Positions 24,800-38,039 of a DNA stretch of 64,000 nucleotides are shown here, in pieces; the first letter of the stretch is position 1, and each line of letters opens with the position of its first letter. The translations under genes were made by a program, and so were the position numbers. This DNA comes from Sycobia sp. Sy_11. Its lineage: Eukaryota; Arthropoda; Insecta; Hymenoptera; Epichrysomallidae. The notes beneath the pieces were generated by a model, which saw only the letters and a list, made by a program, of their open reading frames with translations, had not been told where the DNA came from and did not search any database. The stretch is taken from the NCBI GenBank assembly GCA_018907035.1, contig JACCIC010000004.1, positions 773,001 to 837,000 on the forward strand, given 5' to 3'.

Positions 24800-26440
24800 T
24801 GCGTGCCATAATCTCTTACGTACTTATGGCGCGATTGTACAGTAATTGCGGGAAAAATTACGAGACTCTAGTTGGCAGTCAGATAGCTATACGAAAGAAT
24901 GAAGTCTAAACTTAAAAAATGTACGATGTTCCAAGCAGTGAAAGGGATATTTCAGTTATCAATGAATTAAAATACAGTTAGAATAATGTAATTTTTGTTT
25001 GAGTGAAAGAGTTTGACTGTTTCGCGATACGCTGCACAGTGTCGCTGTATCTCTCTTGTGACTTGAGCCTTTTAAAGACGCGTGTAATCGGCGATTGAAG
25101 AGCGACTGATTTAGAAAAAAGGACTTATATCATACAGAAATTTTAAAATAAAAATTAATAAAAGTAAAGATTTTTTCCAGACTGAGAGAGATAACCGTAC
25201 GATCTTCCTTTTTAGAATGTAATACTTTCTTATTTACAAATTGGTATATTTTTTTTGTATTTCAATTCGATGTACTATGAATTCAGAGAAATTCTTTTGA
25301 CGAAAATTTTTAATTTTACGTATATAAATACTGAATTCGTCAAAGGAGTAGTAATTAAAGCCAAGCAATTTTTTATGATTATCTATGAAAATTCAATCAA
25401 ATTATTGGTATGGAGAGACAATTATTCGTTGGCCATAGTCAATTTAGTCTAAATTCGATAGACAATATTCTGGAAGGGATACGTCTAAAGATATATATTT
25501 ATAAGAACTTTATTGCTTGAAATGTTTTCCTTTTTTAGAACTCGGGGTCAAAAGTAGGAATTTTAACGATCAAAAGTTTTGGACCACCCAATATACCAGA
25601 TTTATACAGGAAAATTTTATAAATTGATAAATGATAAATTATATAAATTTTGCAGGATTCATTTTGAAAATCATCGAAGTTATTCTTTCCTCGGTCTAGA
25701 AAAAATCTGTCAGCCAAATATTGTAGTATCTCTTTTGTGTAAGTTTCTCATTTAATTTTATCCAAAGGTATTTTGGTTCAATTCAATTTACCTGCTTATG
25801 GTTAAATGGGCGATTTTGCGATAATAATCGAGGAATATTGGGAAGATGATATAATGAACTATTCATATTAAGTTACTTAAGTGCCGAATATGTAGGTATA
25901 TACGAACGCGTTTGTTTGACAATGTATAAATAAATTTCATTCTTTACTAAAACATCGTTACTTGTTACAATATTTGATATAATGTTCTCAATAATTTATA
26001 TACAATTCTATTAAAATTTAGCACCATGTATTAGAAAGTTATAATAATCGAGTAATTTTAATAAACGACGGGTCAATATTCTTTACAAAAAAACATGAAT
26101 TATTTATTTAATTTTAAAATTGTACACAAGCGATATTTTGATAACTTGATCGTAACTCATTTTCAGCAATATAGGTTGCGCGTAAGATTTAATACAAATT
26201 CATAATCCAATTATATACAGTGTTGAATCGATATATTATTTCAATTAGAATACACTAGTTGTTTTTTTTAATATTGCTCCAATAAAAAGTTAGTTAATAA
26301 TAACGATATTTTAAGGTACATTGCTGTATATATCTTTCTCTTATACTCTGTGTTACGACTTAGTGATATGTACTCTTCCTCTCGAATTCACTCTCACTGA
26401 TGTATATAATAAATACGACTCACGCACGGTGGAGTTAGCG
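24800..26440. other. AT-rich non-coding DNA
   Basis: I see no gene, structured RNA or repeat longer than a few units. Confidence 0.55.
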
Positions 26441-26455
26441 CAGCTCCCTTCTCCC

Positions 26456-26501
26456 ATCTATCTATCTATCTATCTAGCTATCTGTCTGTCTGTCTATGTG
26501 C

Positions 26502-26541
<40 letters not shown>

Positions 26542-26550
26542 ACGTGCGCG
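26456..26550. repeat. (CTAT)n-(CTGT)n-(GT)n-(CG)n compound microsatellite
   Basis: CTAT units, then CTGT units to 26496, a GT run (26505-26540), then a short CG run. Confidence 0.95.
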
Positions 26551-27809
26551 CGCGCGCATATGTGTGCATGTGTATATATGAGCAGAGGCTTCCAGACTTT
26601 ATATATAGAAAAAATAAATAGCTCCTTGTCTCATTTCCCTCATCTTTCTGAATCCCGGCAGCTTATATAATATATAATATTCGTGATCCGACCTATACGC
26701 GATTCTGTTACGTTCTTGCGGGGGAAAAATACATAGGATTCCTGCGCATATGCGCAACAATATAGCAGTATATGTAGCGAGCAAATCGCAGAGGAGATTT
26801 TTTCTACTTTATCGGAGCCCATATTTTTTATTAGTAACAAACGGTGACATTGCGCCCCATATCTATATCGATTAAGCATACGATCTGGACTTTATCTTTT
26901 GTACGAAGCACAGATTGTGTAATTTTTACCAAAAATTACAGGTACAGAGTTAGTCTTTTCAAATAGTGTACGTAATATATATATACCACTATGAGCGGAC
27001 GGCGCCCGACGCAGCGAAAGTCAACGCGAGCGCATATTATGCACTATGTATACTTTGACAGCCGCCACCGCAACGTATTATATTAATCGACGGATTGTGA
27101 GTTTCTAGGGATCGCGTACTGTGCGGGCGCTTTCATTATTGCCGTGCGCACAGGTTCTTGTGCGCCGTTCTCGCCTCTATATATGGATGTATCACCCTTC
27201 TAAAGCATACACACGTTAATGGACGTTCGATGCAGCCTTGAATTGTTTGACAGAATCATAGACAAAAACTCGATATTATCGCATATAGGACTATTATATT
27301 TATAAGTGAATAAAAAGACGGTGATAAAAAATGTAAAGAATATGTGCGCGTGTGCGTGTGTATGTATATAGGTATAAACTGAACAGAATGTATGCAGAGA
27401 TATATTCGAGTATATAATATAATTGTTTCGCACGGGTAGAAATCGAAAATGATCTTTTAGCGTGTCCTGAATTTAAATAGGTGCGTCTCTCGGACCTCTG
27501 ACGAATAACAATGTTATCGATCGTTAATATCGAGACGGGGAGGTTCGATCGAAAAATGCCCACCTCTGTCGCAATTCCTGTCGATTCAATCAATAATCGT
27601 TCTAATCGTAGTTCTTATATACACGGATACATATTTATATATGAAAACGATACTCGATTTGCACACCGGTATAAAAATCAAGCTTTATAAGAGCAATATA
27701 TTTATATGCTTCTCGATTTAAGTACTCTTTTCGCGCACTCTTGTACAAAATGCCAATACTTATACACATTCGCGTTATATACGGAACGCAAATTATACGA
27801 TTTTTATTT

Positions 27810-27811
<2 letters not shown>

Positions 27812-27860
<49 letters not shown>
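27812..27860. repeat. (TA)n microsatellite
   Basis: Pure AT run of about 49 bp. Confidence 0.95.
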
Positions 27861-27863
<3 letters not shown>

Positions 27864-27869
27864 AATTAA

Positions 27870-29000
27870 CGCCCGTGGGAAAGAACGCGTTTTCTATTTT
27901 TATTTCGTTTAAAAATTCCATTTAATAATAACCTATATAATGCATTTACAACCTCGCGCATATTATATGTATAGGAACGCAGTACACTATATAGTATATG
28001 AACAATATAAATGTTATAATTACTTCGCGTTGCTGCGAGTTGAATATTGTCGATACTTATATATGCCAGTGTCCTTGTAATAAATGTGCTCTGCAGTTCA
28101 TTTTATTCAAATTAAATATAATACTACATGATATTACAATAATTTCGTAGTATCTGTACTACAATATATATATATCATCCAATTGAGTTATATTGCTATT
28201 TATATATATGTATAAGTACTGTAAAAAAGAATCACTCGACGCACTTATTGCCAGCAATAATCGTCTCATTTTTCGAATCTTTAGAACGTAATACCATTCT
28301 CTTTTTGTGATTCTTAGCTTAAAATCAAATTTATTCTCTGCTAATATTTAACTTTAAATAAATTGTTTTCCATGCATTAAATAAGGCTAAAAAAACTTTT
28401 TCAACTAACGCTTATAGCCCTGAATATATAATAATTTATAATAACGAAGAAAAACATTTTCTTTATTATAAACTATTTGGTGACTATCAAATACGCTGTA
28501 TTTAATTAAAATTGAAAGTAAATTCAATAACTTAAGTTGGTTATCAAGAAACTAAGGAATGCACTGCAAATATATATATATAAATATATATATCAAACTT
28601 GTGGGAGAAAATTTTGAGCTTCAGGATTATAATACTTTCAGAATTATTTATTTCAATGCCAAGAATAACGGGGTAAATTAATTTCCAGAAAATTGGAGAT
28701 CACCCTCGGTTTAGTACGCTTCTTATAAATCATTCGAGAAATGTTCGTTTTATTTATTATATTACAATACCTTTAAATATATATTAAATTGGCTATTAGA
28801 AATGTATGAAAAGTTAGAAATGAATTATATACATTAGGCGAATATAATATTGGGTAATTATTTCCTTTTAATAATAGTTCTATAGTCCGTTAGCTGTAAA
28901 AGTTTAATTAATTAAAAATATTCTTACGTATACTTTTGATTTCTTATTAATTAATGTTTATAAAAAAATTTAATTGAATAAAAGAAAAGACGGCGAAAGT
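27870..29000. other. AT-rich non-coding DNA upstream of the protease homologue
   Basis: I recognise nothing beyond short TA runs. Composition becomes more GC-rich from about 29,150 toward the gene. Confidence 0.55.
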
Positions 29001-29289
29001 TGTACGTTGCTATATACTAAAGCTTAACGTAATAAATAGTAATGAAACTTTAATAAATGTTCCGCTTATAGTTCTTATACTCGTAGTAATCGGAACTAAG
29101 TAAACGAATAATTTCAAGAATTCAATGCGTTTCCGAAAAAAAGAGAAAGAAATAACGCCCACGATAGCTCGAGATAAGAAGATAAGTTGAACAGGGGGAG
29201 AAGCATCTGAACGGACTCTATCGAGGGTCGAGCCAAAGAGATACGCGAGAGCCTTTTGTCGAGGGCAGTTGACGCGCGCACGGGACTGT

Positions 29290-29310
29290 GGGAAATTCGA
29301 GGGGAAATCA
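29290..29310 (+). promoter_or_regulatory. Tandem NF-kB/Relish-like sites upstream of the protease homologue
   Basis: GGGAAATTCG (29290-29299) is followed at once by GGGGAAATCA (29301-29310), about 130 bp before the ATG at 29436. Both resemble insect kB motifs (GGG, A/T-rich centre, pyrimidine half) but neither is a perfect consensus. If functional they would suggest immune induction. This is motif resemblance only. Confidence 0.25.
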
Positions 29311-29435
29311 GGAATAGACAGTCGCACTTGTCTCGAAGCGGTCGAGTTGCGAGGGCCGAGCATTCGTGAATCGACGAGCCGAAGAGAAAAGCGTTCTCGC
29401 GACGTCTCCGACATTTTACAAGGCTGCACGGGAAA

Positions 29436-32017
29436 ATGTCGGCAAAGGGAGCTATATATCTTCTAATTGCACTGTCGGTATACTCGAGAAAGGGTGAGTT
29501 GGACAAAATTTTCCGATTATTGTTTAATTTGTATAATATAACGCACAATGCACAATATAATGTACAATATGACGCACGTGTATAATGGAAAAGCCGGTTT
29601 GTCGTTGGCAGCGCGCGCCCTCGACGCCCACCAGGAGCAGCCGAACCAGCTGCCCCACTCGTACGAGGTCTCGTTCAGATTCGTCGACCGGCACTTCTGC
29701 CTCGGCGCCATCGTCGGCAAGCGCTACGTCCTGACGGCGGCCCACTGCTTCTACCAGGCCGGCAAGAAGTATCCCGAGCCGATGTACCGGTACATGAGCG
29801 TCGTCAGCGGCTTCAACGCGAATCTGTCCGAGGGCGGCAACCGGCACCGGATCAAGAACGTCACGACCCACGAGGACCTGAGCAACGCGATCGAGGACTT
29901 CTGGATCAGCGACATCGCCCTCGTCACCGTCAGTCTTTTATTACAAATACCTTGTCCTACGTCCCCGTAAAGAAGTTTAGCACATCGTACCCTTCAGTTT
30001 CTCTATTTTTCATTGGCATTCAGATAGCAAACCCTGTTACATCCCAATGCGTATAGGATTCCAGAAGGAATGTCTAGCTATATACGTCTCAAAATTGTCT
30101 CCAACTTCGAATAAAAGAACGATAAGAAATTTCAATTAGATTCCTACGTGGCTAAATTTCAACGTTTTAATTAACTGCGTACGCATTGCTTTATGTCCAG
30201 TAAATATATATTTCTATTTCATCTTTTGAAATAAATATTTAAAATTAAATTTGAATTATGCAAGTTATTTTACAATTTTTAAGATTTATTATACATTTAA
30301 TTTATCTACTTATGTTATACGATTTTTTTAGGTTGCTTTTCATATTCTTTGACATCGATAACATTGAGTGTTTTTCTTTTTATGTTCATATTAATATAAT
30401 ATATTATTTCCTACACGAGAAAAAATCAAGTTATTCTAACTAGGTGAAAAGTAGTAATGTTTCCTTGCAAGACCGCAATTAGAAAAAGGGGGGAGTCTAA
30501 TTTGAGCCGGGAAGAATTCTATATTCCATTTCTACAGGATAATATGAAGGGGTAATAGGAGAAAGGCATCGAACATTGTGGAAATTAAGTAATGACAGCG
30601 AGTATTGCATGAAATGAGGAAATCAGCAATATTACCAACTAAAACTTAGCTCAAATCGAGGAATAGTTGAGGATATTTCTATATCTGTATTCTGGGGAGA
30701 ACATTAATAATTTCGCGAAGATCTCTCGAATATAATTGTTAAAGTTGAAATTACAATTTGTACACCAAAACTCATATTTCCTTCTTGTTTTACACCTATT
30801 ATATATATATATAATACAACTCGCAGCTCGATTCGGAGATCGGATATTCGTCCCTGGAACGACCCATCGACCTGCCGGACGGCGACGTCGACGTCGCGGG
30901 CGAGCGCACCCGGATGAGCATCTGGAATTCGCCGGTGGACGATCTGCAGTCGGTCGAGGTAAACCTGATGCCTCACGCCAAGTGCGCGGAGCGGCTCAAG
31001 GAGAAGTTTCTGGGCGAGCACGACAGCAAGATCTGCGGATTCACGAGGACCGGCCGGGGCTTCTGCCTGGTAAGTTTCGCAGCTCTCTCTCTCTTTCATC
31101 TCTTTTATTCTATATGTTTAAAATAGTGTCACCCTCCATAGATATCTCTTCACACTTGCATAAAAACGTTTCAAAAGCCGACAATTGCCAAATTTCGATT
31201 CGAAAGCTAATGCTTTCGCTACAAAAAACTAAAGCCACTTTTCCCCCAAAGCATGAAATAAGGCAGATGCAAGTCCAAGAATTCTCATTTAGACCAGTTT
31301 AGACTACTCGAAATGGGTTAAACTTTCACAGTACATTTTCATACCTAGAATCGGTGAGTTTTATACTAGATCGTCCGAGAGGCGTCCATTACTTTCAGCT
31401 AACTTTCCTTCGTAAAAGAAATCTGTAAGCTCAAACGTCGTAAAAAAGTGATATCATTAGAACGCTCGTTGCTTTTTGTTTACAATTGACTTGTGGAGCT
31501 AGCATTTTCTCGTTCGCTTTTGGAACAAAAATTGAACGTTCAGATGTTTCACTATTGTCCATCTCGAGTTTTGTCCCTCGTGTCCAATATTATTTCGCCA
31601 TTTTCTTTTGAATTTATTCCGCACGAAATCTGGACAATAATTAGTTCCGAGTCCGTTAGCAATGCGGCAACTCGTACCCTGGATGCGCGCGGCCTGGAAA
31701 TTTAAGCGAGGCGTTTATCGTGCTTCGCGTTATTGTGCATCACGCAACGAATTGTTTATTTTCTTATTTTTCAGAAAAACGACGGTAGCCCATTGGTGCA
31801 GCGGGGCAAACTAGTGGGTATCGCCTCGGCGAGCGAGGGCTGCACCAACGGCACCCCCGACGTCTACACCAACGTCTACCGTAACCTCGCCTTCATTAGC
31901 AAAGCCATGGCTCTCAACGTGAGTACCCACGTATACGTATGCATAGAACGGCCATTGAGATGAGACGTGCTTTCTCGCTATACAATAATAAACTTGTCTT
32001 ACTTTCATTTGCAGTAA
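29436..32017 (+). CDS. Secreted S1-family serine protease homologue (catalytically dead), 5 exons
   Basis: Spliced model: exon 1 29436-29493, exon 2 29612-29928, exon 3 30827-31069, exon 4 31775-31918, then exon 5 starting at 32015 with the stop codon TAA. Every intron is GT-AG (donors GTGAGT, GTCAGT, GTAAGT, GTGAGT) and the phases join cleanly, giving 254 residues, a normal S1 length. Residues 1-17 are a signal peptide (core AIYLLIALSV); A-R-A at 20-22 is a possible cleavage site. LTAAHC at 60-65 holds the catalytic His64, and SDIALV at 119-124 the catalytic Asp120. The Ser loop, normally C-x-GDSGGP, reads C205-L-K-N-D-G-S-P212, so Asp209 replaces Ser195 and Asn208 replaces Asp194. No IVGG activation sequence is present. 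Six Cys fit three S1 disulfides (49-65, 178-195, 205-229). Sequons lie at N90, N102 and N231. Serine protease homologues act as non-enzymatic cofactors in insect immunity or venom (family knowledge); the role here is unknown. Reading through the exon 4 donor would instead add 14 residues and stop at 31963. Confidence 0.82.
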
Positions 32018-32224
32018 CCGGAATAAGCGAGACGTTCGACTGGATTACGAGTATTACATCTGGGCAACTAGCTTCGTATACGGGACTTCGAGTTATCCTA
32101 CTGGCTTCGAAGGCTCTACTGGCTCCTCTTCCTCTCTCTCTCTCTCTCACTACATATATATTTTCCAACAACTGTGTATTATATATTTAATTACGTCCTA
32201 TGTACATTTCTATATAACTAACTT

Positions 32225-32230
32225 ATTAAA
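32225..32230 (+). terminator. Possible poly(A) signal ATTAAA for the protease homologue
   Basis: ATTAAA, the commonest variant of AATAAA, lies about 210 nt after the TAA at 32015 and is followed by a T-rich stretch. I saw no AATAAA closer to the stop. Confidence 0.25.
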
Positions 32231-32357
32231 TAATTTTTTTCTGTACAACAGCCTAATAATTGTAATCTAAAAAAAGAAATTACAGACCATGAGTATATTG
32301 GCGGAGCGTTTCTGTGAAATTTTTTTAATAGCGAATTAAACCTACGAAATAATTACG

Positions 32358-32474
<117 letters not shown>

Positions 32475-33113
32475 CATTTTAATGGATGAATTATATAATT
32501 GTTTTTTACGAGAACCTACGACGGATTGCAATTACGTTGAAAACCAAAAGAGAAACAAAAAACCGTGAGGGGGATCGGAGCAAGCAAAAACTAACACAAA
32601 AAACCGATGATACGTCGATTTGAGAGCTCTATTTTCCCTGCACGAACGTGTGAAACGAGTTACCTCATCTTCCGCGTATATAAAAGAATGGGCTATTTTG
32701 GAAGAATTGGAAACGAAATATCTTCGCTCACTAACGTAATATATATAATAAGTTGACATTTCCTGTTTTCGCATACGGATCCCGCTTTAATGACGCAAGC
32801 TGCAGCCCAATATAAATTAACGAATGTCGAGTATCGCTCGCGGTGACCTTTCCTTTTTCAGCGATCAAAATGACAAAAAAGTCGACAACATTAAAATCAA
32901 CAATAAACGACAAATCGTTCGAAAACATTAATCCCGATTTCTAAAACTAGCCGCTCGTACCTCCACCCCCCCCCGCCCACTAACCTCATAAACACACGAA
33001 TTACTGCTCGTCCGACCGGTGCGGATGCCGTAAATTGCGCAAACCCGACTGCGCTGAGATAGATCCCGGATGCGTCTGTCTTTGCATGATGCATGCTAGA
33101 GTGTGGTGTGCGA

Positions 33114-33161
<48 letters not shown>
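33114..33161. repeat. (TA)n microsatellite
   Basis: Pure TA run of about 47 bp. Confidence 0.95.
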
Positions 33162-33163
<2 letters not shown>

Positions 33164-33603
33164 CAAGGCTTTTAACACTGAATCGGTGTCAAGCCGTGCG
33201 AAGCCGAGCTGCATCAGCTCGTGCGGAACGGGCACACGCGGACGAACGCGTGGGCGTAATGCGTGTATATAGATATAATAAATGAATACACCTATATGTG
33301 CGTGACTGACGCGTGTGTAAATCTACCGATGGCTCATATGTCAAGTTCGTTTGATTCTCCTCTGCGTGTGTGTGCATATAAGGATTGGGCGAGTATGTAA
33401 GAGATGATGACACGCTCGCGGAGAAATTGGACGCGCACCTGCATTTCTGCATCTTGTGTTTACAGTCGCATATCTTGCCACAAACTGGTTCATTTTGCAA
33501 TTTTGAAAGTTTGTACTATTTAGATATAAAAAAGACTTATGTCAATTTATTTATTATTTTTTATGCCAATTATTTTTAAACTATCGTGTATTTCTATGGA
33601 TTT

Positions 33604-33906
33604 TCTTGTTGATCATCACCCTCGTGAGATCTGAAATATAAAATTGTTAGTGATACAACTATCCTGAAAAGAAAATATTGATTAGCAAAACGATCTCACT
33701 GCGCCTAACTTATCTACTCTTGAAATCCTTGATAAGAAGCAGTAATGGCACCAAGCATTGGACACAACTTAATGGGATATGAATAGATAAGTTATTGGAG
33801 GATACAGTTAGATCTTCCTTTGCTAAGCATTATTTTCCTTTCAGGATAGTTGTAGCAATAACAATTTTATATTTTACATTCCACGAGCGTGATGATAAAC
33901 AAGGAT
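33604..33906. mobile_element. About 300-bp inverted-repeat (foldback/MITE-like) element
   Basis: The left arm (33604-33720) and right arm (33783-33905) are imperfect reverse complements over about 115-120 bp, roughly 80% matched by eye. They share the runs ATATAAAATTGTTA, ACAACTATCCTGAAA and AACTTATCT. The outer ends read CTTGTTGATCATCACCCTCGTG and, on the other side, CACGAGCGTGATGATAAACAAG. The loop of about 65 nt contains no ORF. The structure suits a non-autonomous foldback transposon or a long-hairpin RNA locus. No convincing target-site duplication is visible. Confidence 0.65.
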
Positions 33907-33909
33907 AGT

Positions 33910-35010
33910 CTGGCTGCCAGGATTTGATAAGACTGAACGACCGATCAAAATATTTGATAGTTTGATTTCTACTTTCAAAATTAATTTTATAGATACAGAA
34001 AATTTATCTATCATAATAGAAAAAATAAATAAATATATAAATAATTATAATAAGTATATCGTTGATAATAATCTCCAGGATTGAAATAGTTCGACCTGTA
34101 AGATAATTTTAGAAATGATCGTAAAAGTTTTCGTAACAATTACTTAAATGTAGTGTGGCGTCTTTTTTGTTGATTTGCTTTCAATTCTTGGAATGCGTAT
34201 ATAAAAGAAGCTTGCCGAATGAATGCGGACAAGAGGAAAATTATACAAGATTATAGAAAATTATTCCTTTGAAATTTTCTCTTTTCTTTCGCTTTATTCT
34301 GCCAGATTTTACCGCGGTTTAATAAAAAAAGAAAGTTGGAATTGGAAATTTTGAAAATGTAATAAAGTTATCGCCACTTTGATTTCGTAACTAGAATAAA
34401 AATTTCATATATTGCATATAATGGCCTCTCTTAAATCTTATATATTTAAAAAGGACATTTCTATTTTATTATTGTATATAAATAATTCTAGTTGAATTGC
34501 AAGTTCAATTTTATCCTTATTAAATATAGTTTTATCGAGTATGATTTCGAATAAATTCTTTAAATACGAGAAGAGAGCAACGAATAAATTCTCTGATCTT
34601 ATTCGATAAAATAATATTTACAATTCGATTCGCTGCACAAAATTAATTTCCATCTCATTTGGACTTGGGTTCGTCCTTGTTTCTGATTTTCTTTCGTCTT
34701 TTGATTGCAAAGATGCGCTTTAAATCGATAAATCTATCGTGTTTTTTGTTCTATCTAGAAGGTCGAGGAGTCGACAGTCGACAACGAGATATATATAGAT
34801 ACAGAAAGAGACTTTAATGCCCGCGCAAAAAGAATGAATTCTATCTCGCGCTCTCTCGCGCGCGCGGATAGCTCTAGAAACCCCCCAGGAGGCGCGGATG
34901 GGTAGCGAACGTGAAAGGCCTAATGGAGCGAGGGATCGGGACGCGAGAAAGGGCCTGTAAATATTGAATGGTGTATATGTATAGATCGAAATGGTGCAGG
35001 TGCGGCGGCA
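33910..35010. other. AT-rich non-coding DNA
   Basis: No gene seen. It follows the inverted-repeat element and becomes GC-richer after 34,750. Confidence 0.5.
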
Positions 35011-35013
35011 GAA

Positions 35014-35015
<2 letters not shown>

Positions 35016-35057
<42 letters not shown>
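35016..35057. repeat. (GA)n microsatellite
   Basis: Pure GA run of about 40 bp. Confidence 0.95.
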
Positions 35058-35063
<6 letters not shown>

Positions 35064-36446
35064 CGTAAGATAATGGAGACGAACCAAATCGGCTAATTTA
35101 AAACGAGCAACGGTTCCCTCGCAGCGTCTATAGCTGCTCCCCGTCTTACAATGGTTACAAGTTCTCTGGCGTATAATTGTTTCTTGGCGGCAAACATTAA
35201 AGATTCCGGAACGGGGGCTTCGAGCCAGCGACCCCGCGCGTCAGCCCCGGCTCCTATCTATCCAATAGTTATTCTATCTCATCTATATATCGCTTCTATC
35301 TACACACATACACGCACACATACCGAATCCGAATCATATACGTTCATTTCATATCTTGTGCTCCGGCCCTTCTCGTATCTACCGAATTGCACATATATAG
35401 GTACCGATATCAATTACGGAAGATCCCTAACGGTTTTACTCTGATTAATATAGAAGGGAAAAGCCGCTATGTTGTGACTAATATTTTCGCTCGTGTATAT
35501 CGAAGTCTGTCTTCGAGGAGCGACGATAAGCCTAAATAATTCTCGTCTTGTAACTTGGTACAAAAGCATATTACGATATATATATATATTTGAGAAAAAG
35601 TATATATGCAAATTATGAGAAATGGAGTTTTGGGGTAAAATGCGGGACACTTGCTTAGCTTCGACTCTTGACCGGTGCTAATAATCTGTCTTATATGCAT
35701 TTATCTAATGACCTTGATTCTTGGAATATTTTCGATTTAAAATTTGCCTTACGCTTAGGAAGTTCATTGTACTTATATTGTTTATTTGCATTTAATAATC
35801 GCAACATATATATATTTGTGCGTGTGTGTTTTATTATTATAGTTATGTCTTCTTATTTATTGCATTTAGTATAAAACAAGAATTTAAAGAAAAATATAGT
35901 CAATTAAAGGTAAATAAACTTGTAATAGAGAATTTGTCTATAGAATCTGTAGCTACACTGTTTTTAAAATTTAAATACACGTGAAACGAACAATAAGTGG
36001 GAAAAAATTCTTGTATCTACTTTGATATCATTTTTAAAACATTTCTATATTAAAATCGAGTAAAGAAAAAGAGGTAAATATATTTTCCGTACTCAAACGC
36101 AGAACTATCATGTTTGTATGAAAATTTAAAAATATGCCGTACACAAAGGTTAAACCGCATCCATCGGTAGGGCATTACGTCCATGTCTTGGCGTGCTCCA
36201 TATAAAAAATACATAAGTCGCTGTCAACTTTATTATGGCCGTTGAAGATGAATATATAATACCGCGAAATTGCGAAATCCAGCCTTAATCCGCTATGTGG
36301 ACTCCCTCCACCCGGGGCAGGTGCAATCTTAATGAAATATCTGCGGCGCGATTTAATCGACGCTGGGTAAAAGTGCGTCTCGAGAGGTTTCTTGCGCAAC
36401 GGAACCTTCGACTTTTACAGCGGCAGGCCTTCTATTTTATGCAGTT

Positions 36447-36448
<2 letters not shown>

Positions 36449-36500
<52 letters not shown>
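36449..36500. repeat. (TA)n microsatellite
   Basis: Pure AT run of about 51 bp. Confidence 0.95.
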
Positions 36501-36502
<2 letters not shown>

Positions 36503-36853
36503 TTACCCGTTGAGTAAAACGCGTTAAACGCTCAAGTATGTCAATCCAGTGCCAGAATGAGAATAATATATACAATATACAATAATGTAGGACTTGAAAG
36601 ATTTAAGATTAAAAATTCGTCGTCAGGTCGTTGGGAAGTAAACTGATTCAGTGGAAGTATTTGGTGTGATTCGTATATTTATGACCGAAATATATTAATA
36701 GATTCTGAAGAACTGATTAATTTATATCGCACGAACTTAGAATGGAAGTGATGCAAGAGCTGAAAAAATTGCACTTAGCCCATCGATGTATATTCGCATT
36801 TGCAGGAAACCAGTCGAAATCGTAGACTATCGCTCTGATCTGTACGCTCTCTC

Positions 36854-36857
<4 letters not shown>

Positions 36858-36918
<61 letters not shown>
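36858..36918. repeat. (TA)n microsatellite
   Basis: Pure TA run of about 60 bp, the longest uninterrupted TA tract noted. Confidence 0.95.
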
Positions 36919-36922
<4 letters not shown>

Positions 36923-37534
36923 TAAATAATATACGAATCTCGCGTGGGAATCCGCAGCTGTGCGTTCGGATCCGATTATGTCGGCATATAACTGCGATGC
37001 CCCATCGGCACGTAGCACGAGGACTCGTAACGTCTGTAATAATGCGCACGTGCGGGAGCAAAAAGCTCGCGCAGGAGAACGTACGTTCTCCTCTTGCTTC
37101 TTGGACTCTTGGGCGCGCTCGTTTGCTTTGGCCAATTGATGTCTAGGGATTGTAAAGGATAGAGGTAATCATGATTCATAGGCGAGAGTAGCACTCAATC
37201 CGCGCGAATTTCTATACATATGAACATATTGGTTGATCTTTTTCGTTCCTTTATTCGTTTCTTTTTGTCATTGCATCGACGATCATACGTCTGTCTAATA
37301 ATTATAAACTGGCATCGTTTTATATTATTGTAGTGGCGATAATTATGAATTATTTAATGTAAAATGTATTCAATACGATTTCTAGCATTAATTATCGCGG
37401 CTCCCGCGTTTCCATGCGTACGTACATACTATTCACACCCATATAGGTCGGGCGCTAGCTTTACAGCGCTGGGCGTGACAAAAGTATTGGAAGCTGTGGT
37501 ACTTGCGCGTGCATACGCACAAGCACACGCGCAC

Positions 37535-37575
<41 letters not shown>
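37535..37575. repeat. (TA)n microsatellite
   Basis: TA run preceded by CA- and CG-rich dinucleotides. Confidence 0.95.
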
Positions 37576-37578
<3 letters not shown>

Positions 37579-37883
37579 CCTTCTGAAAAACGCACGCACA
37601 TAGAGACACGTGTTTTAAGTGTGCATATATAATAATACTCTATTTACTTAGCATCTCTAATGGGGCTTTTGTTTCCGCGCGTACCGTGCGCGCAGCGTAA
37701 TATACTACTGCAACAATTAATGTTACTGCACGCTTGCTCGCGCGCGCTCGATGCTCGATACAGCCTTGACGACCGCGTGTATAATGTATAAGTATATACA
37801 TATATTTATAAGATATAAGTCCCGTAGCTCGAGCGACTCTATATCCTCGTGCGCGCGCGGCGAATCGCCAGCAATTTTCGCGG

Positions 37884-37896
37884 ATATATATATATA

Positions 37897-37938
<42 letters not shown>
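37884..37938. repeat. (TA)n microsatellite, one interruption
   Basis: TA run with an AAAAA interruption near 37897. Confidence 0.95.
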
Positions 37939-37942
<4 letters not shown>

Positions 37943-38039
37943 TTTATACCTCGGGAACGGGTATCCGATAAATAAGCAACAGCTGCGATATGATGATTGT
38001 TATTTATTAAAATGCGAATAGTACGCGGTAGCATAATAA

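Noticed and set aside
33860..33885. miR-1-like word TGGAATGTAAA on the minus strand inside the foldback element
   Set aside because: Only 11 nt match, the next bases differ, the opposite arm is not complementary in the miR-1 pattern, and the loop is far too long for a pre-miRNA.
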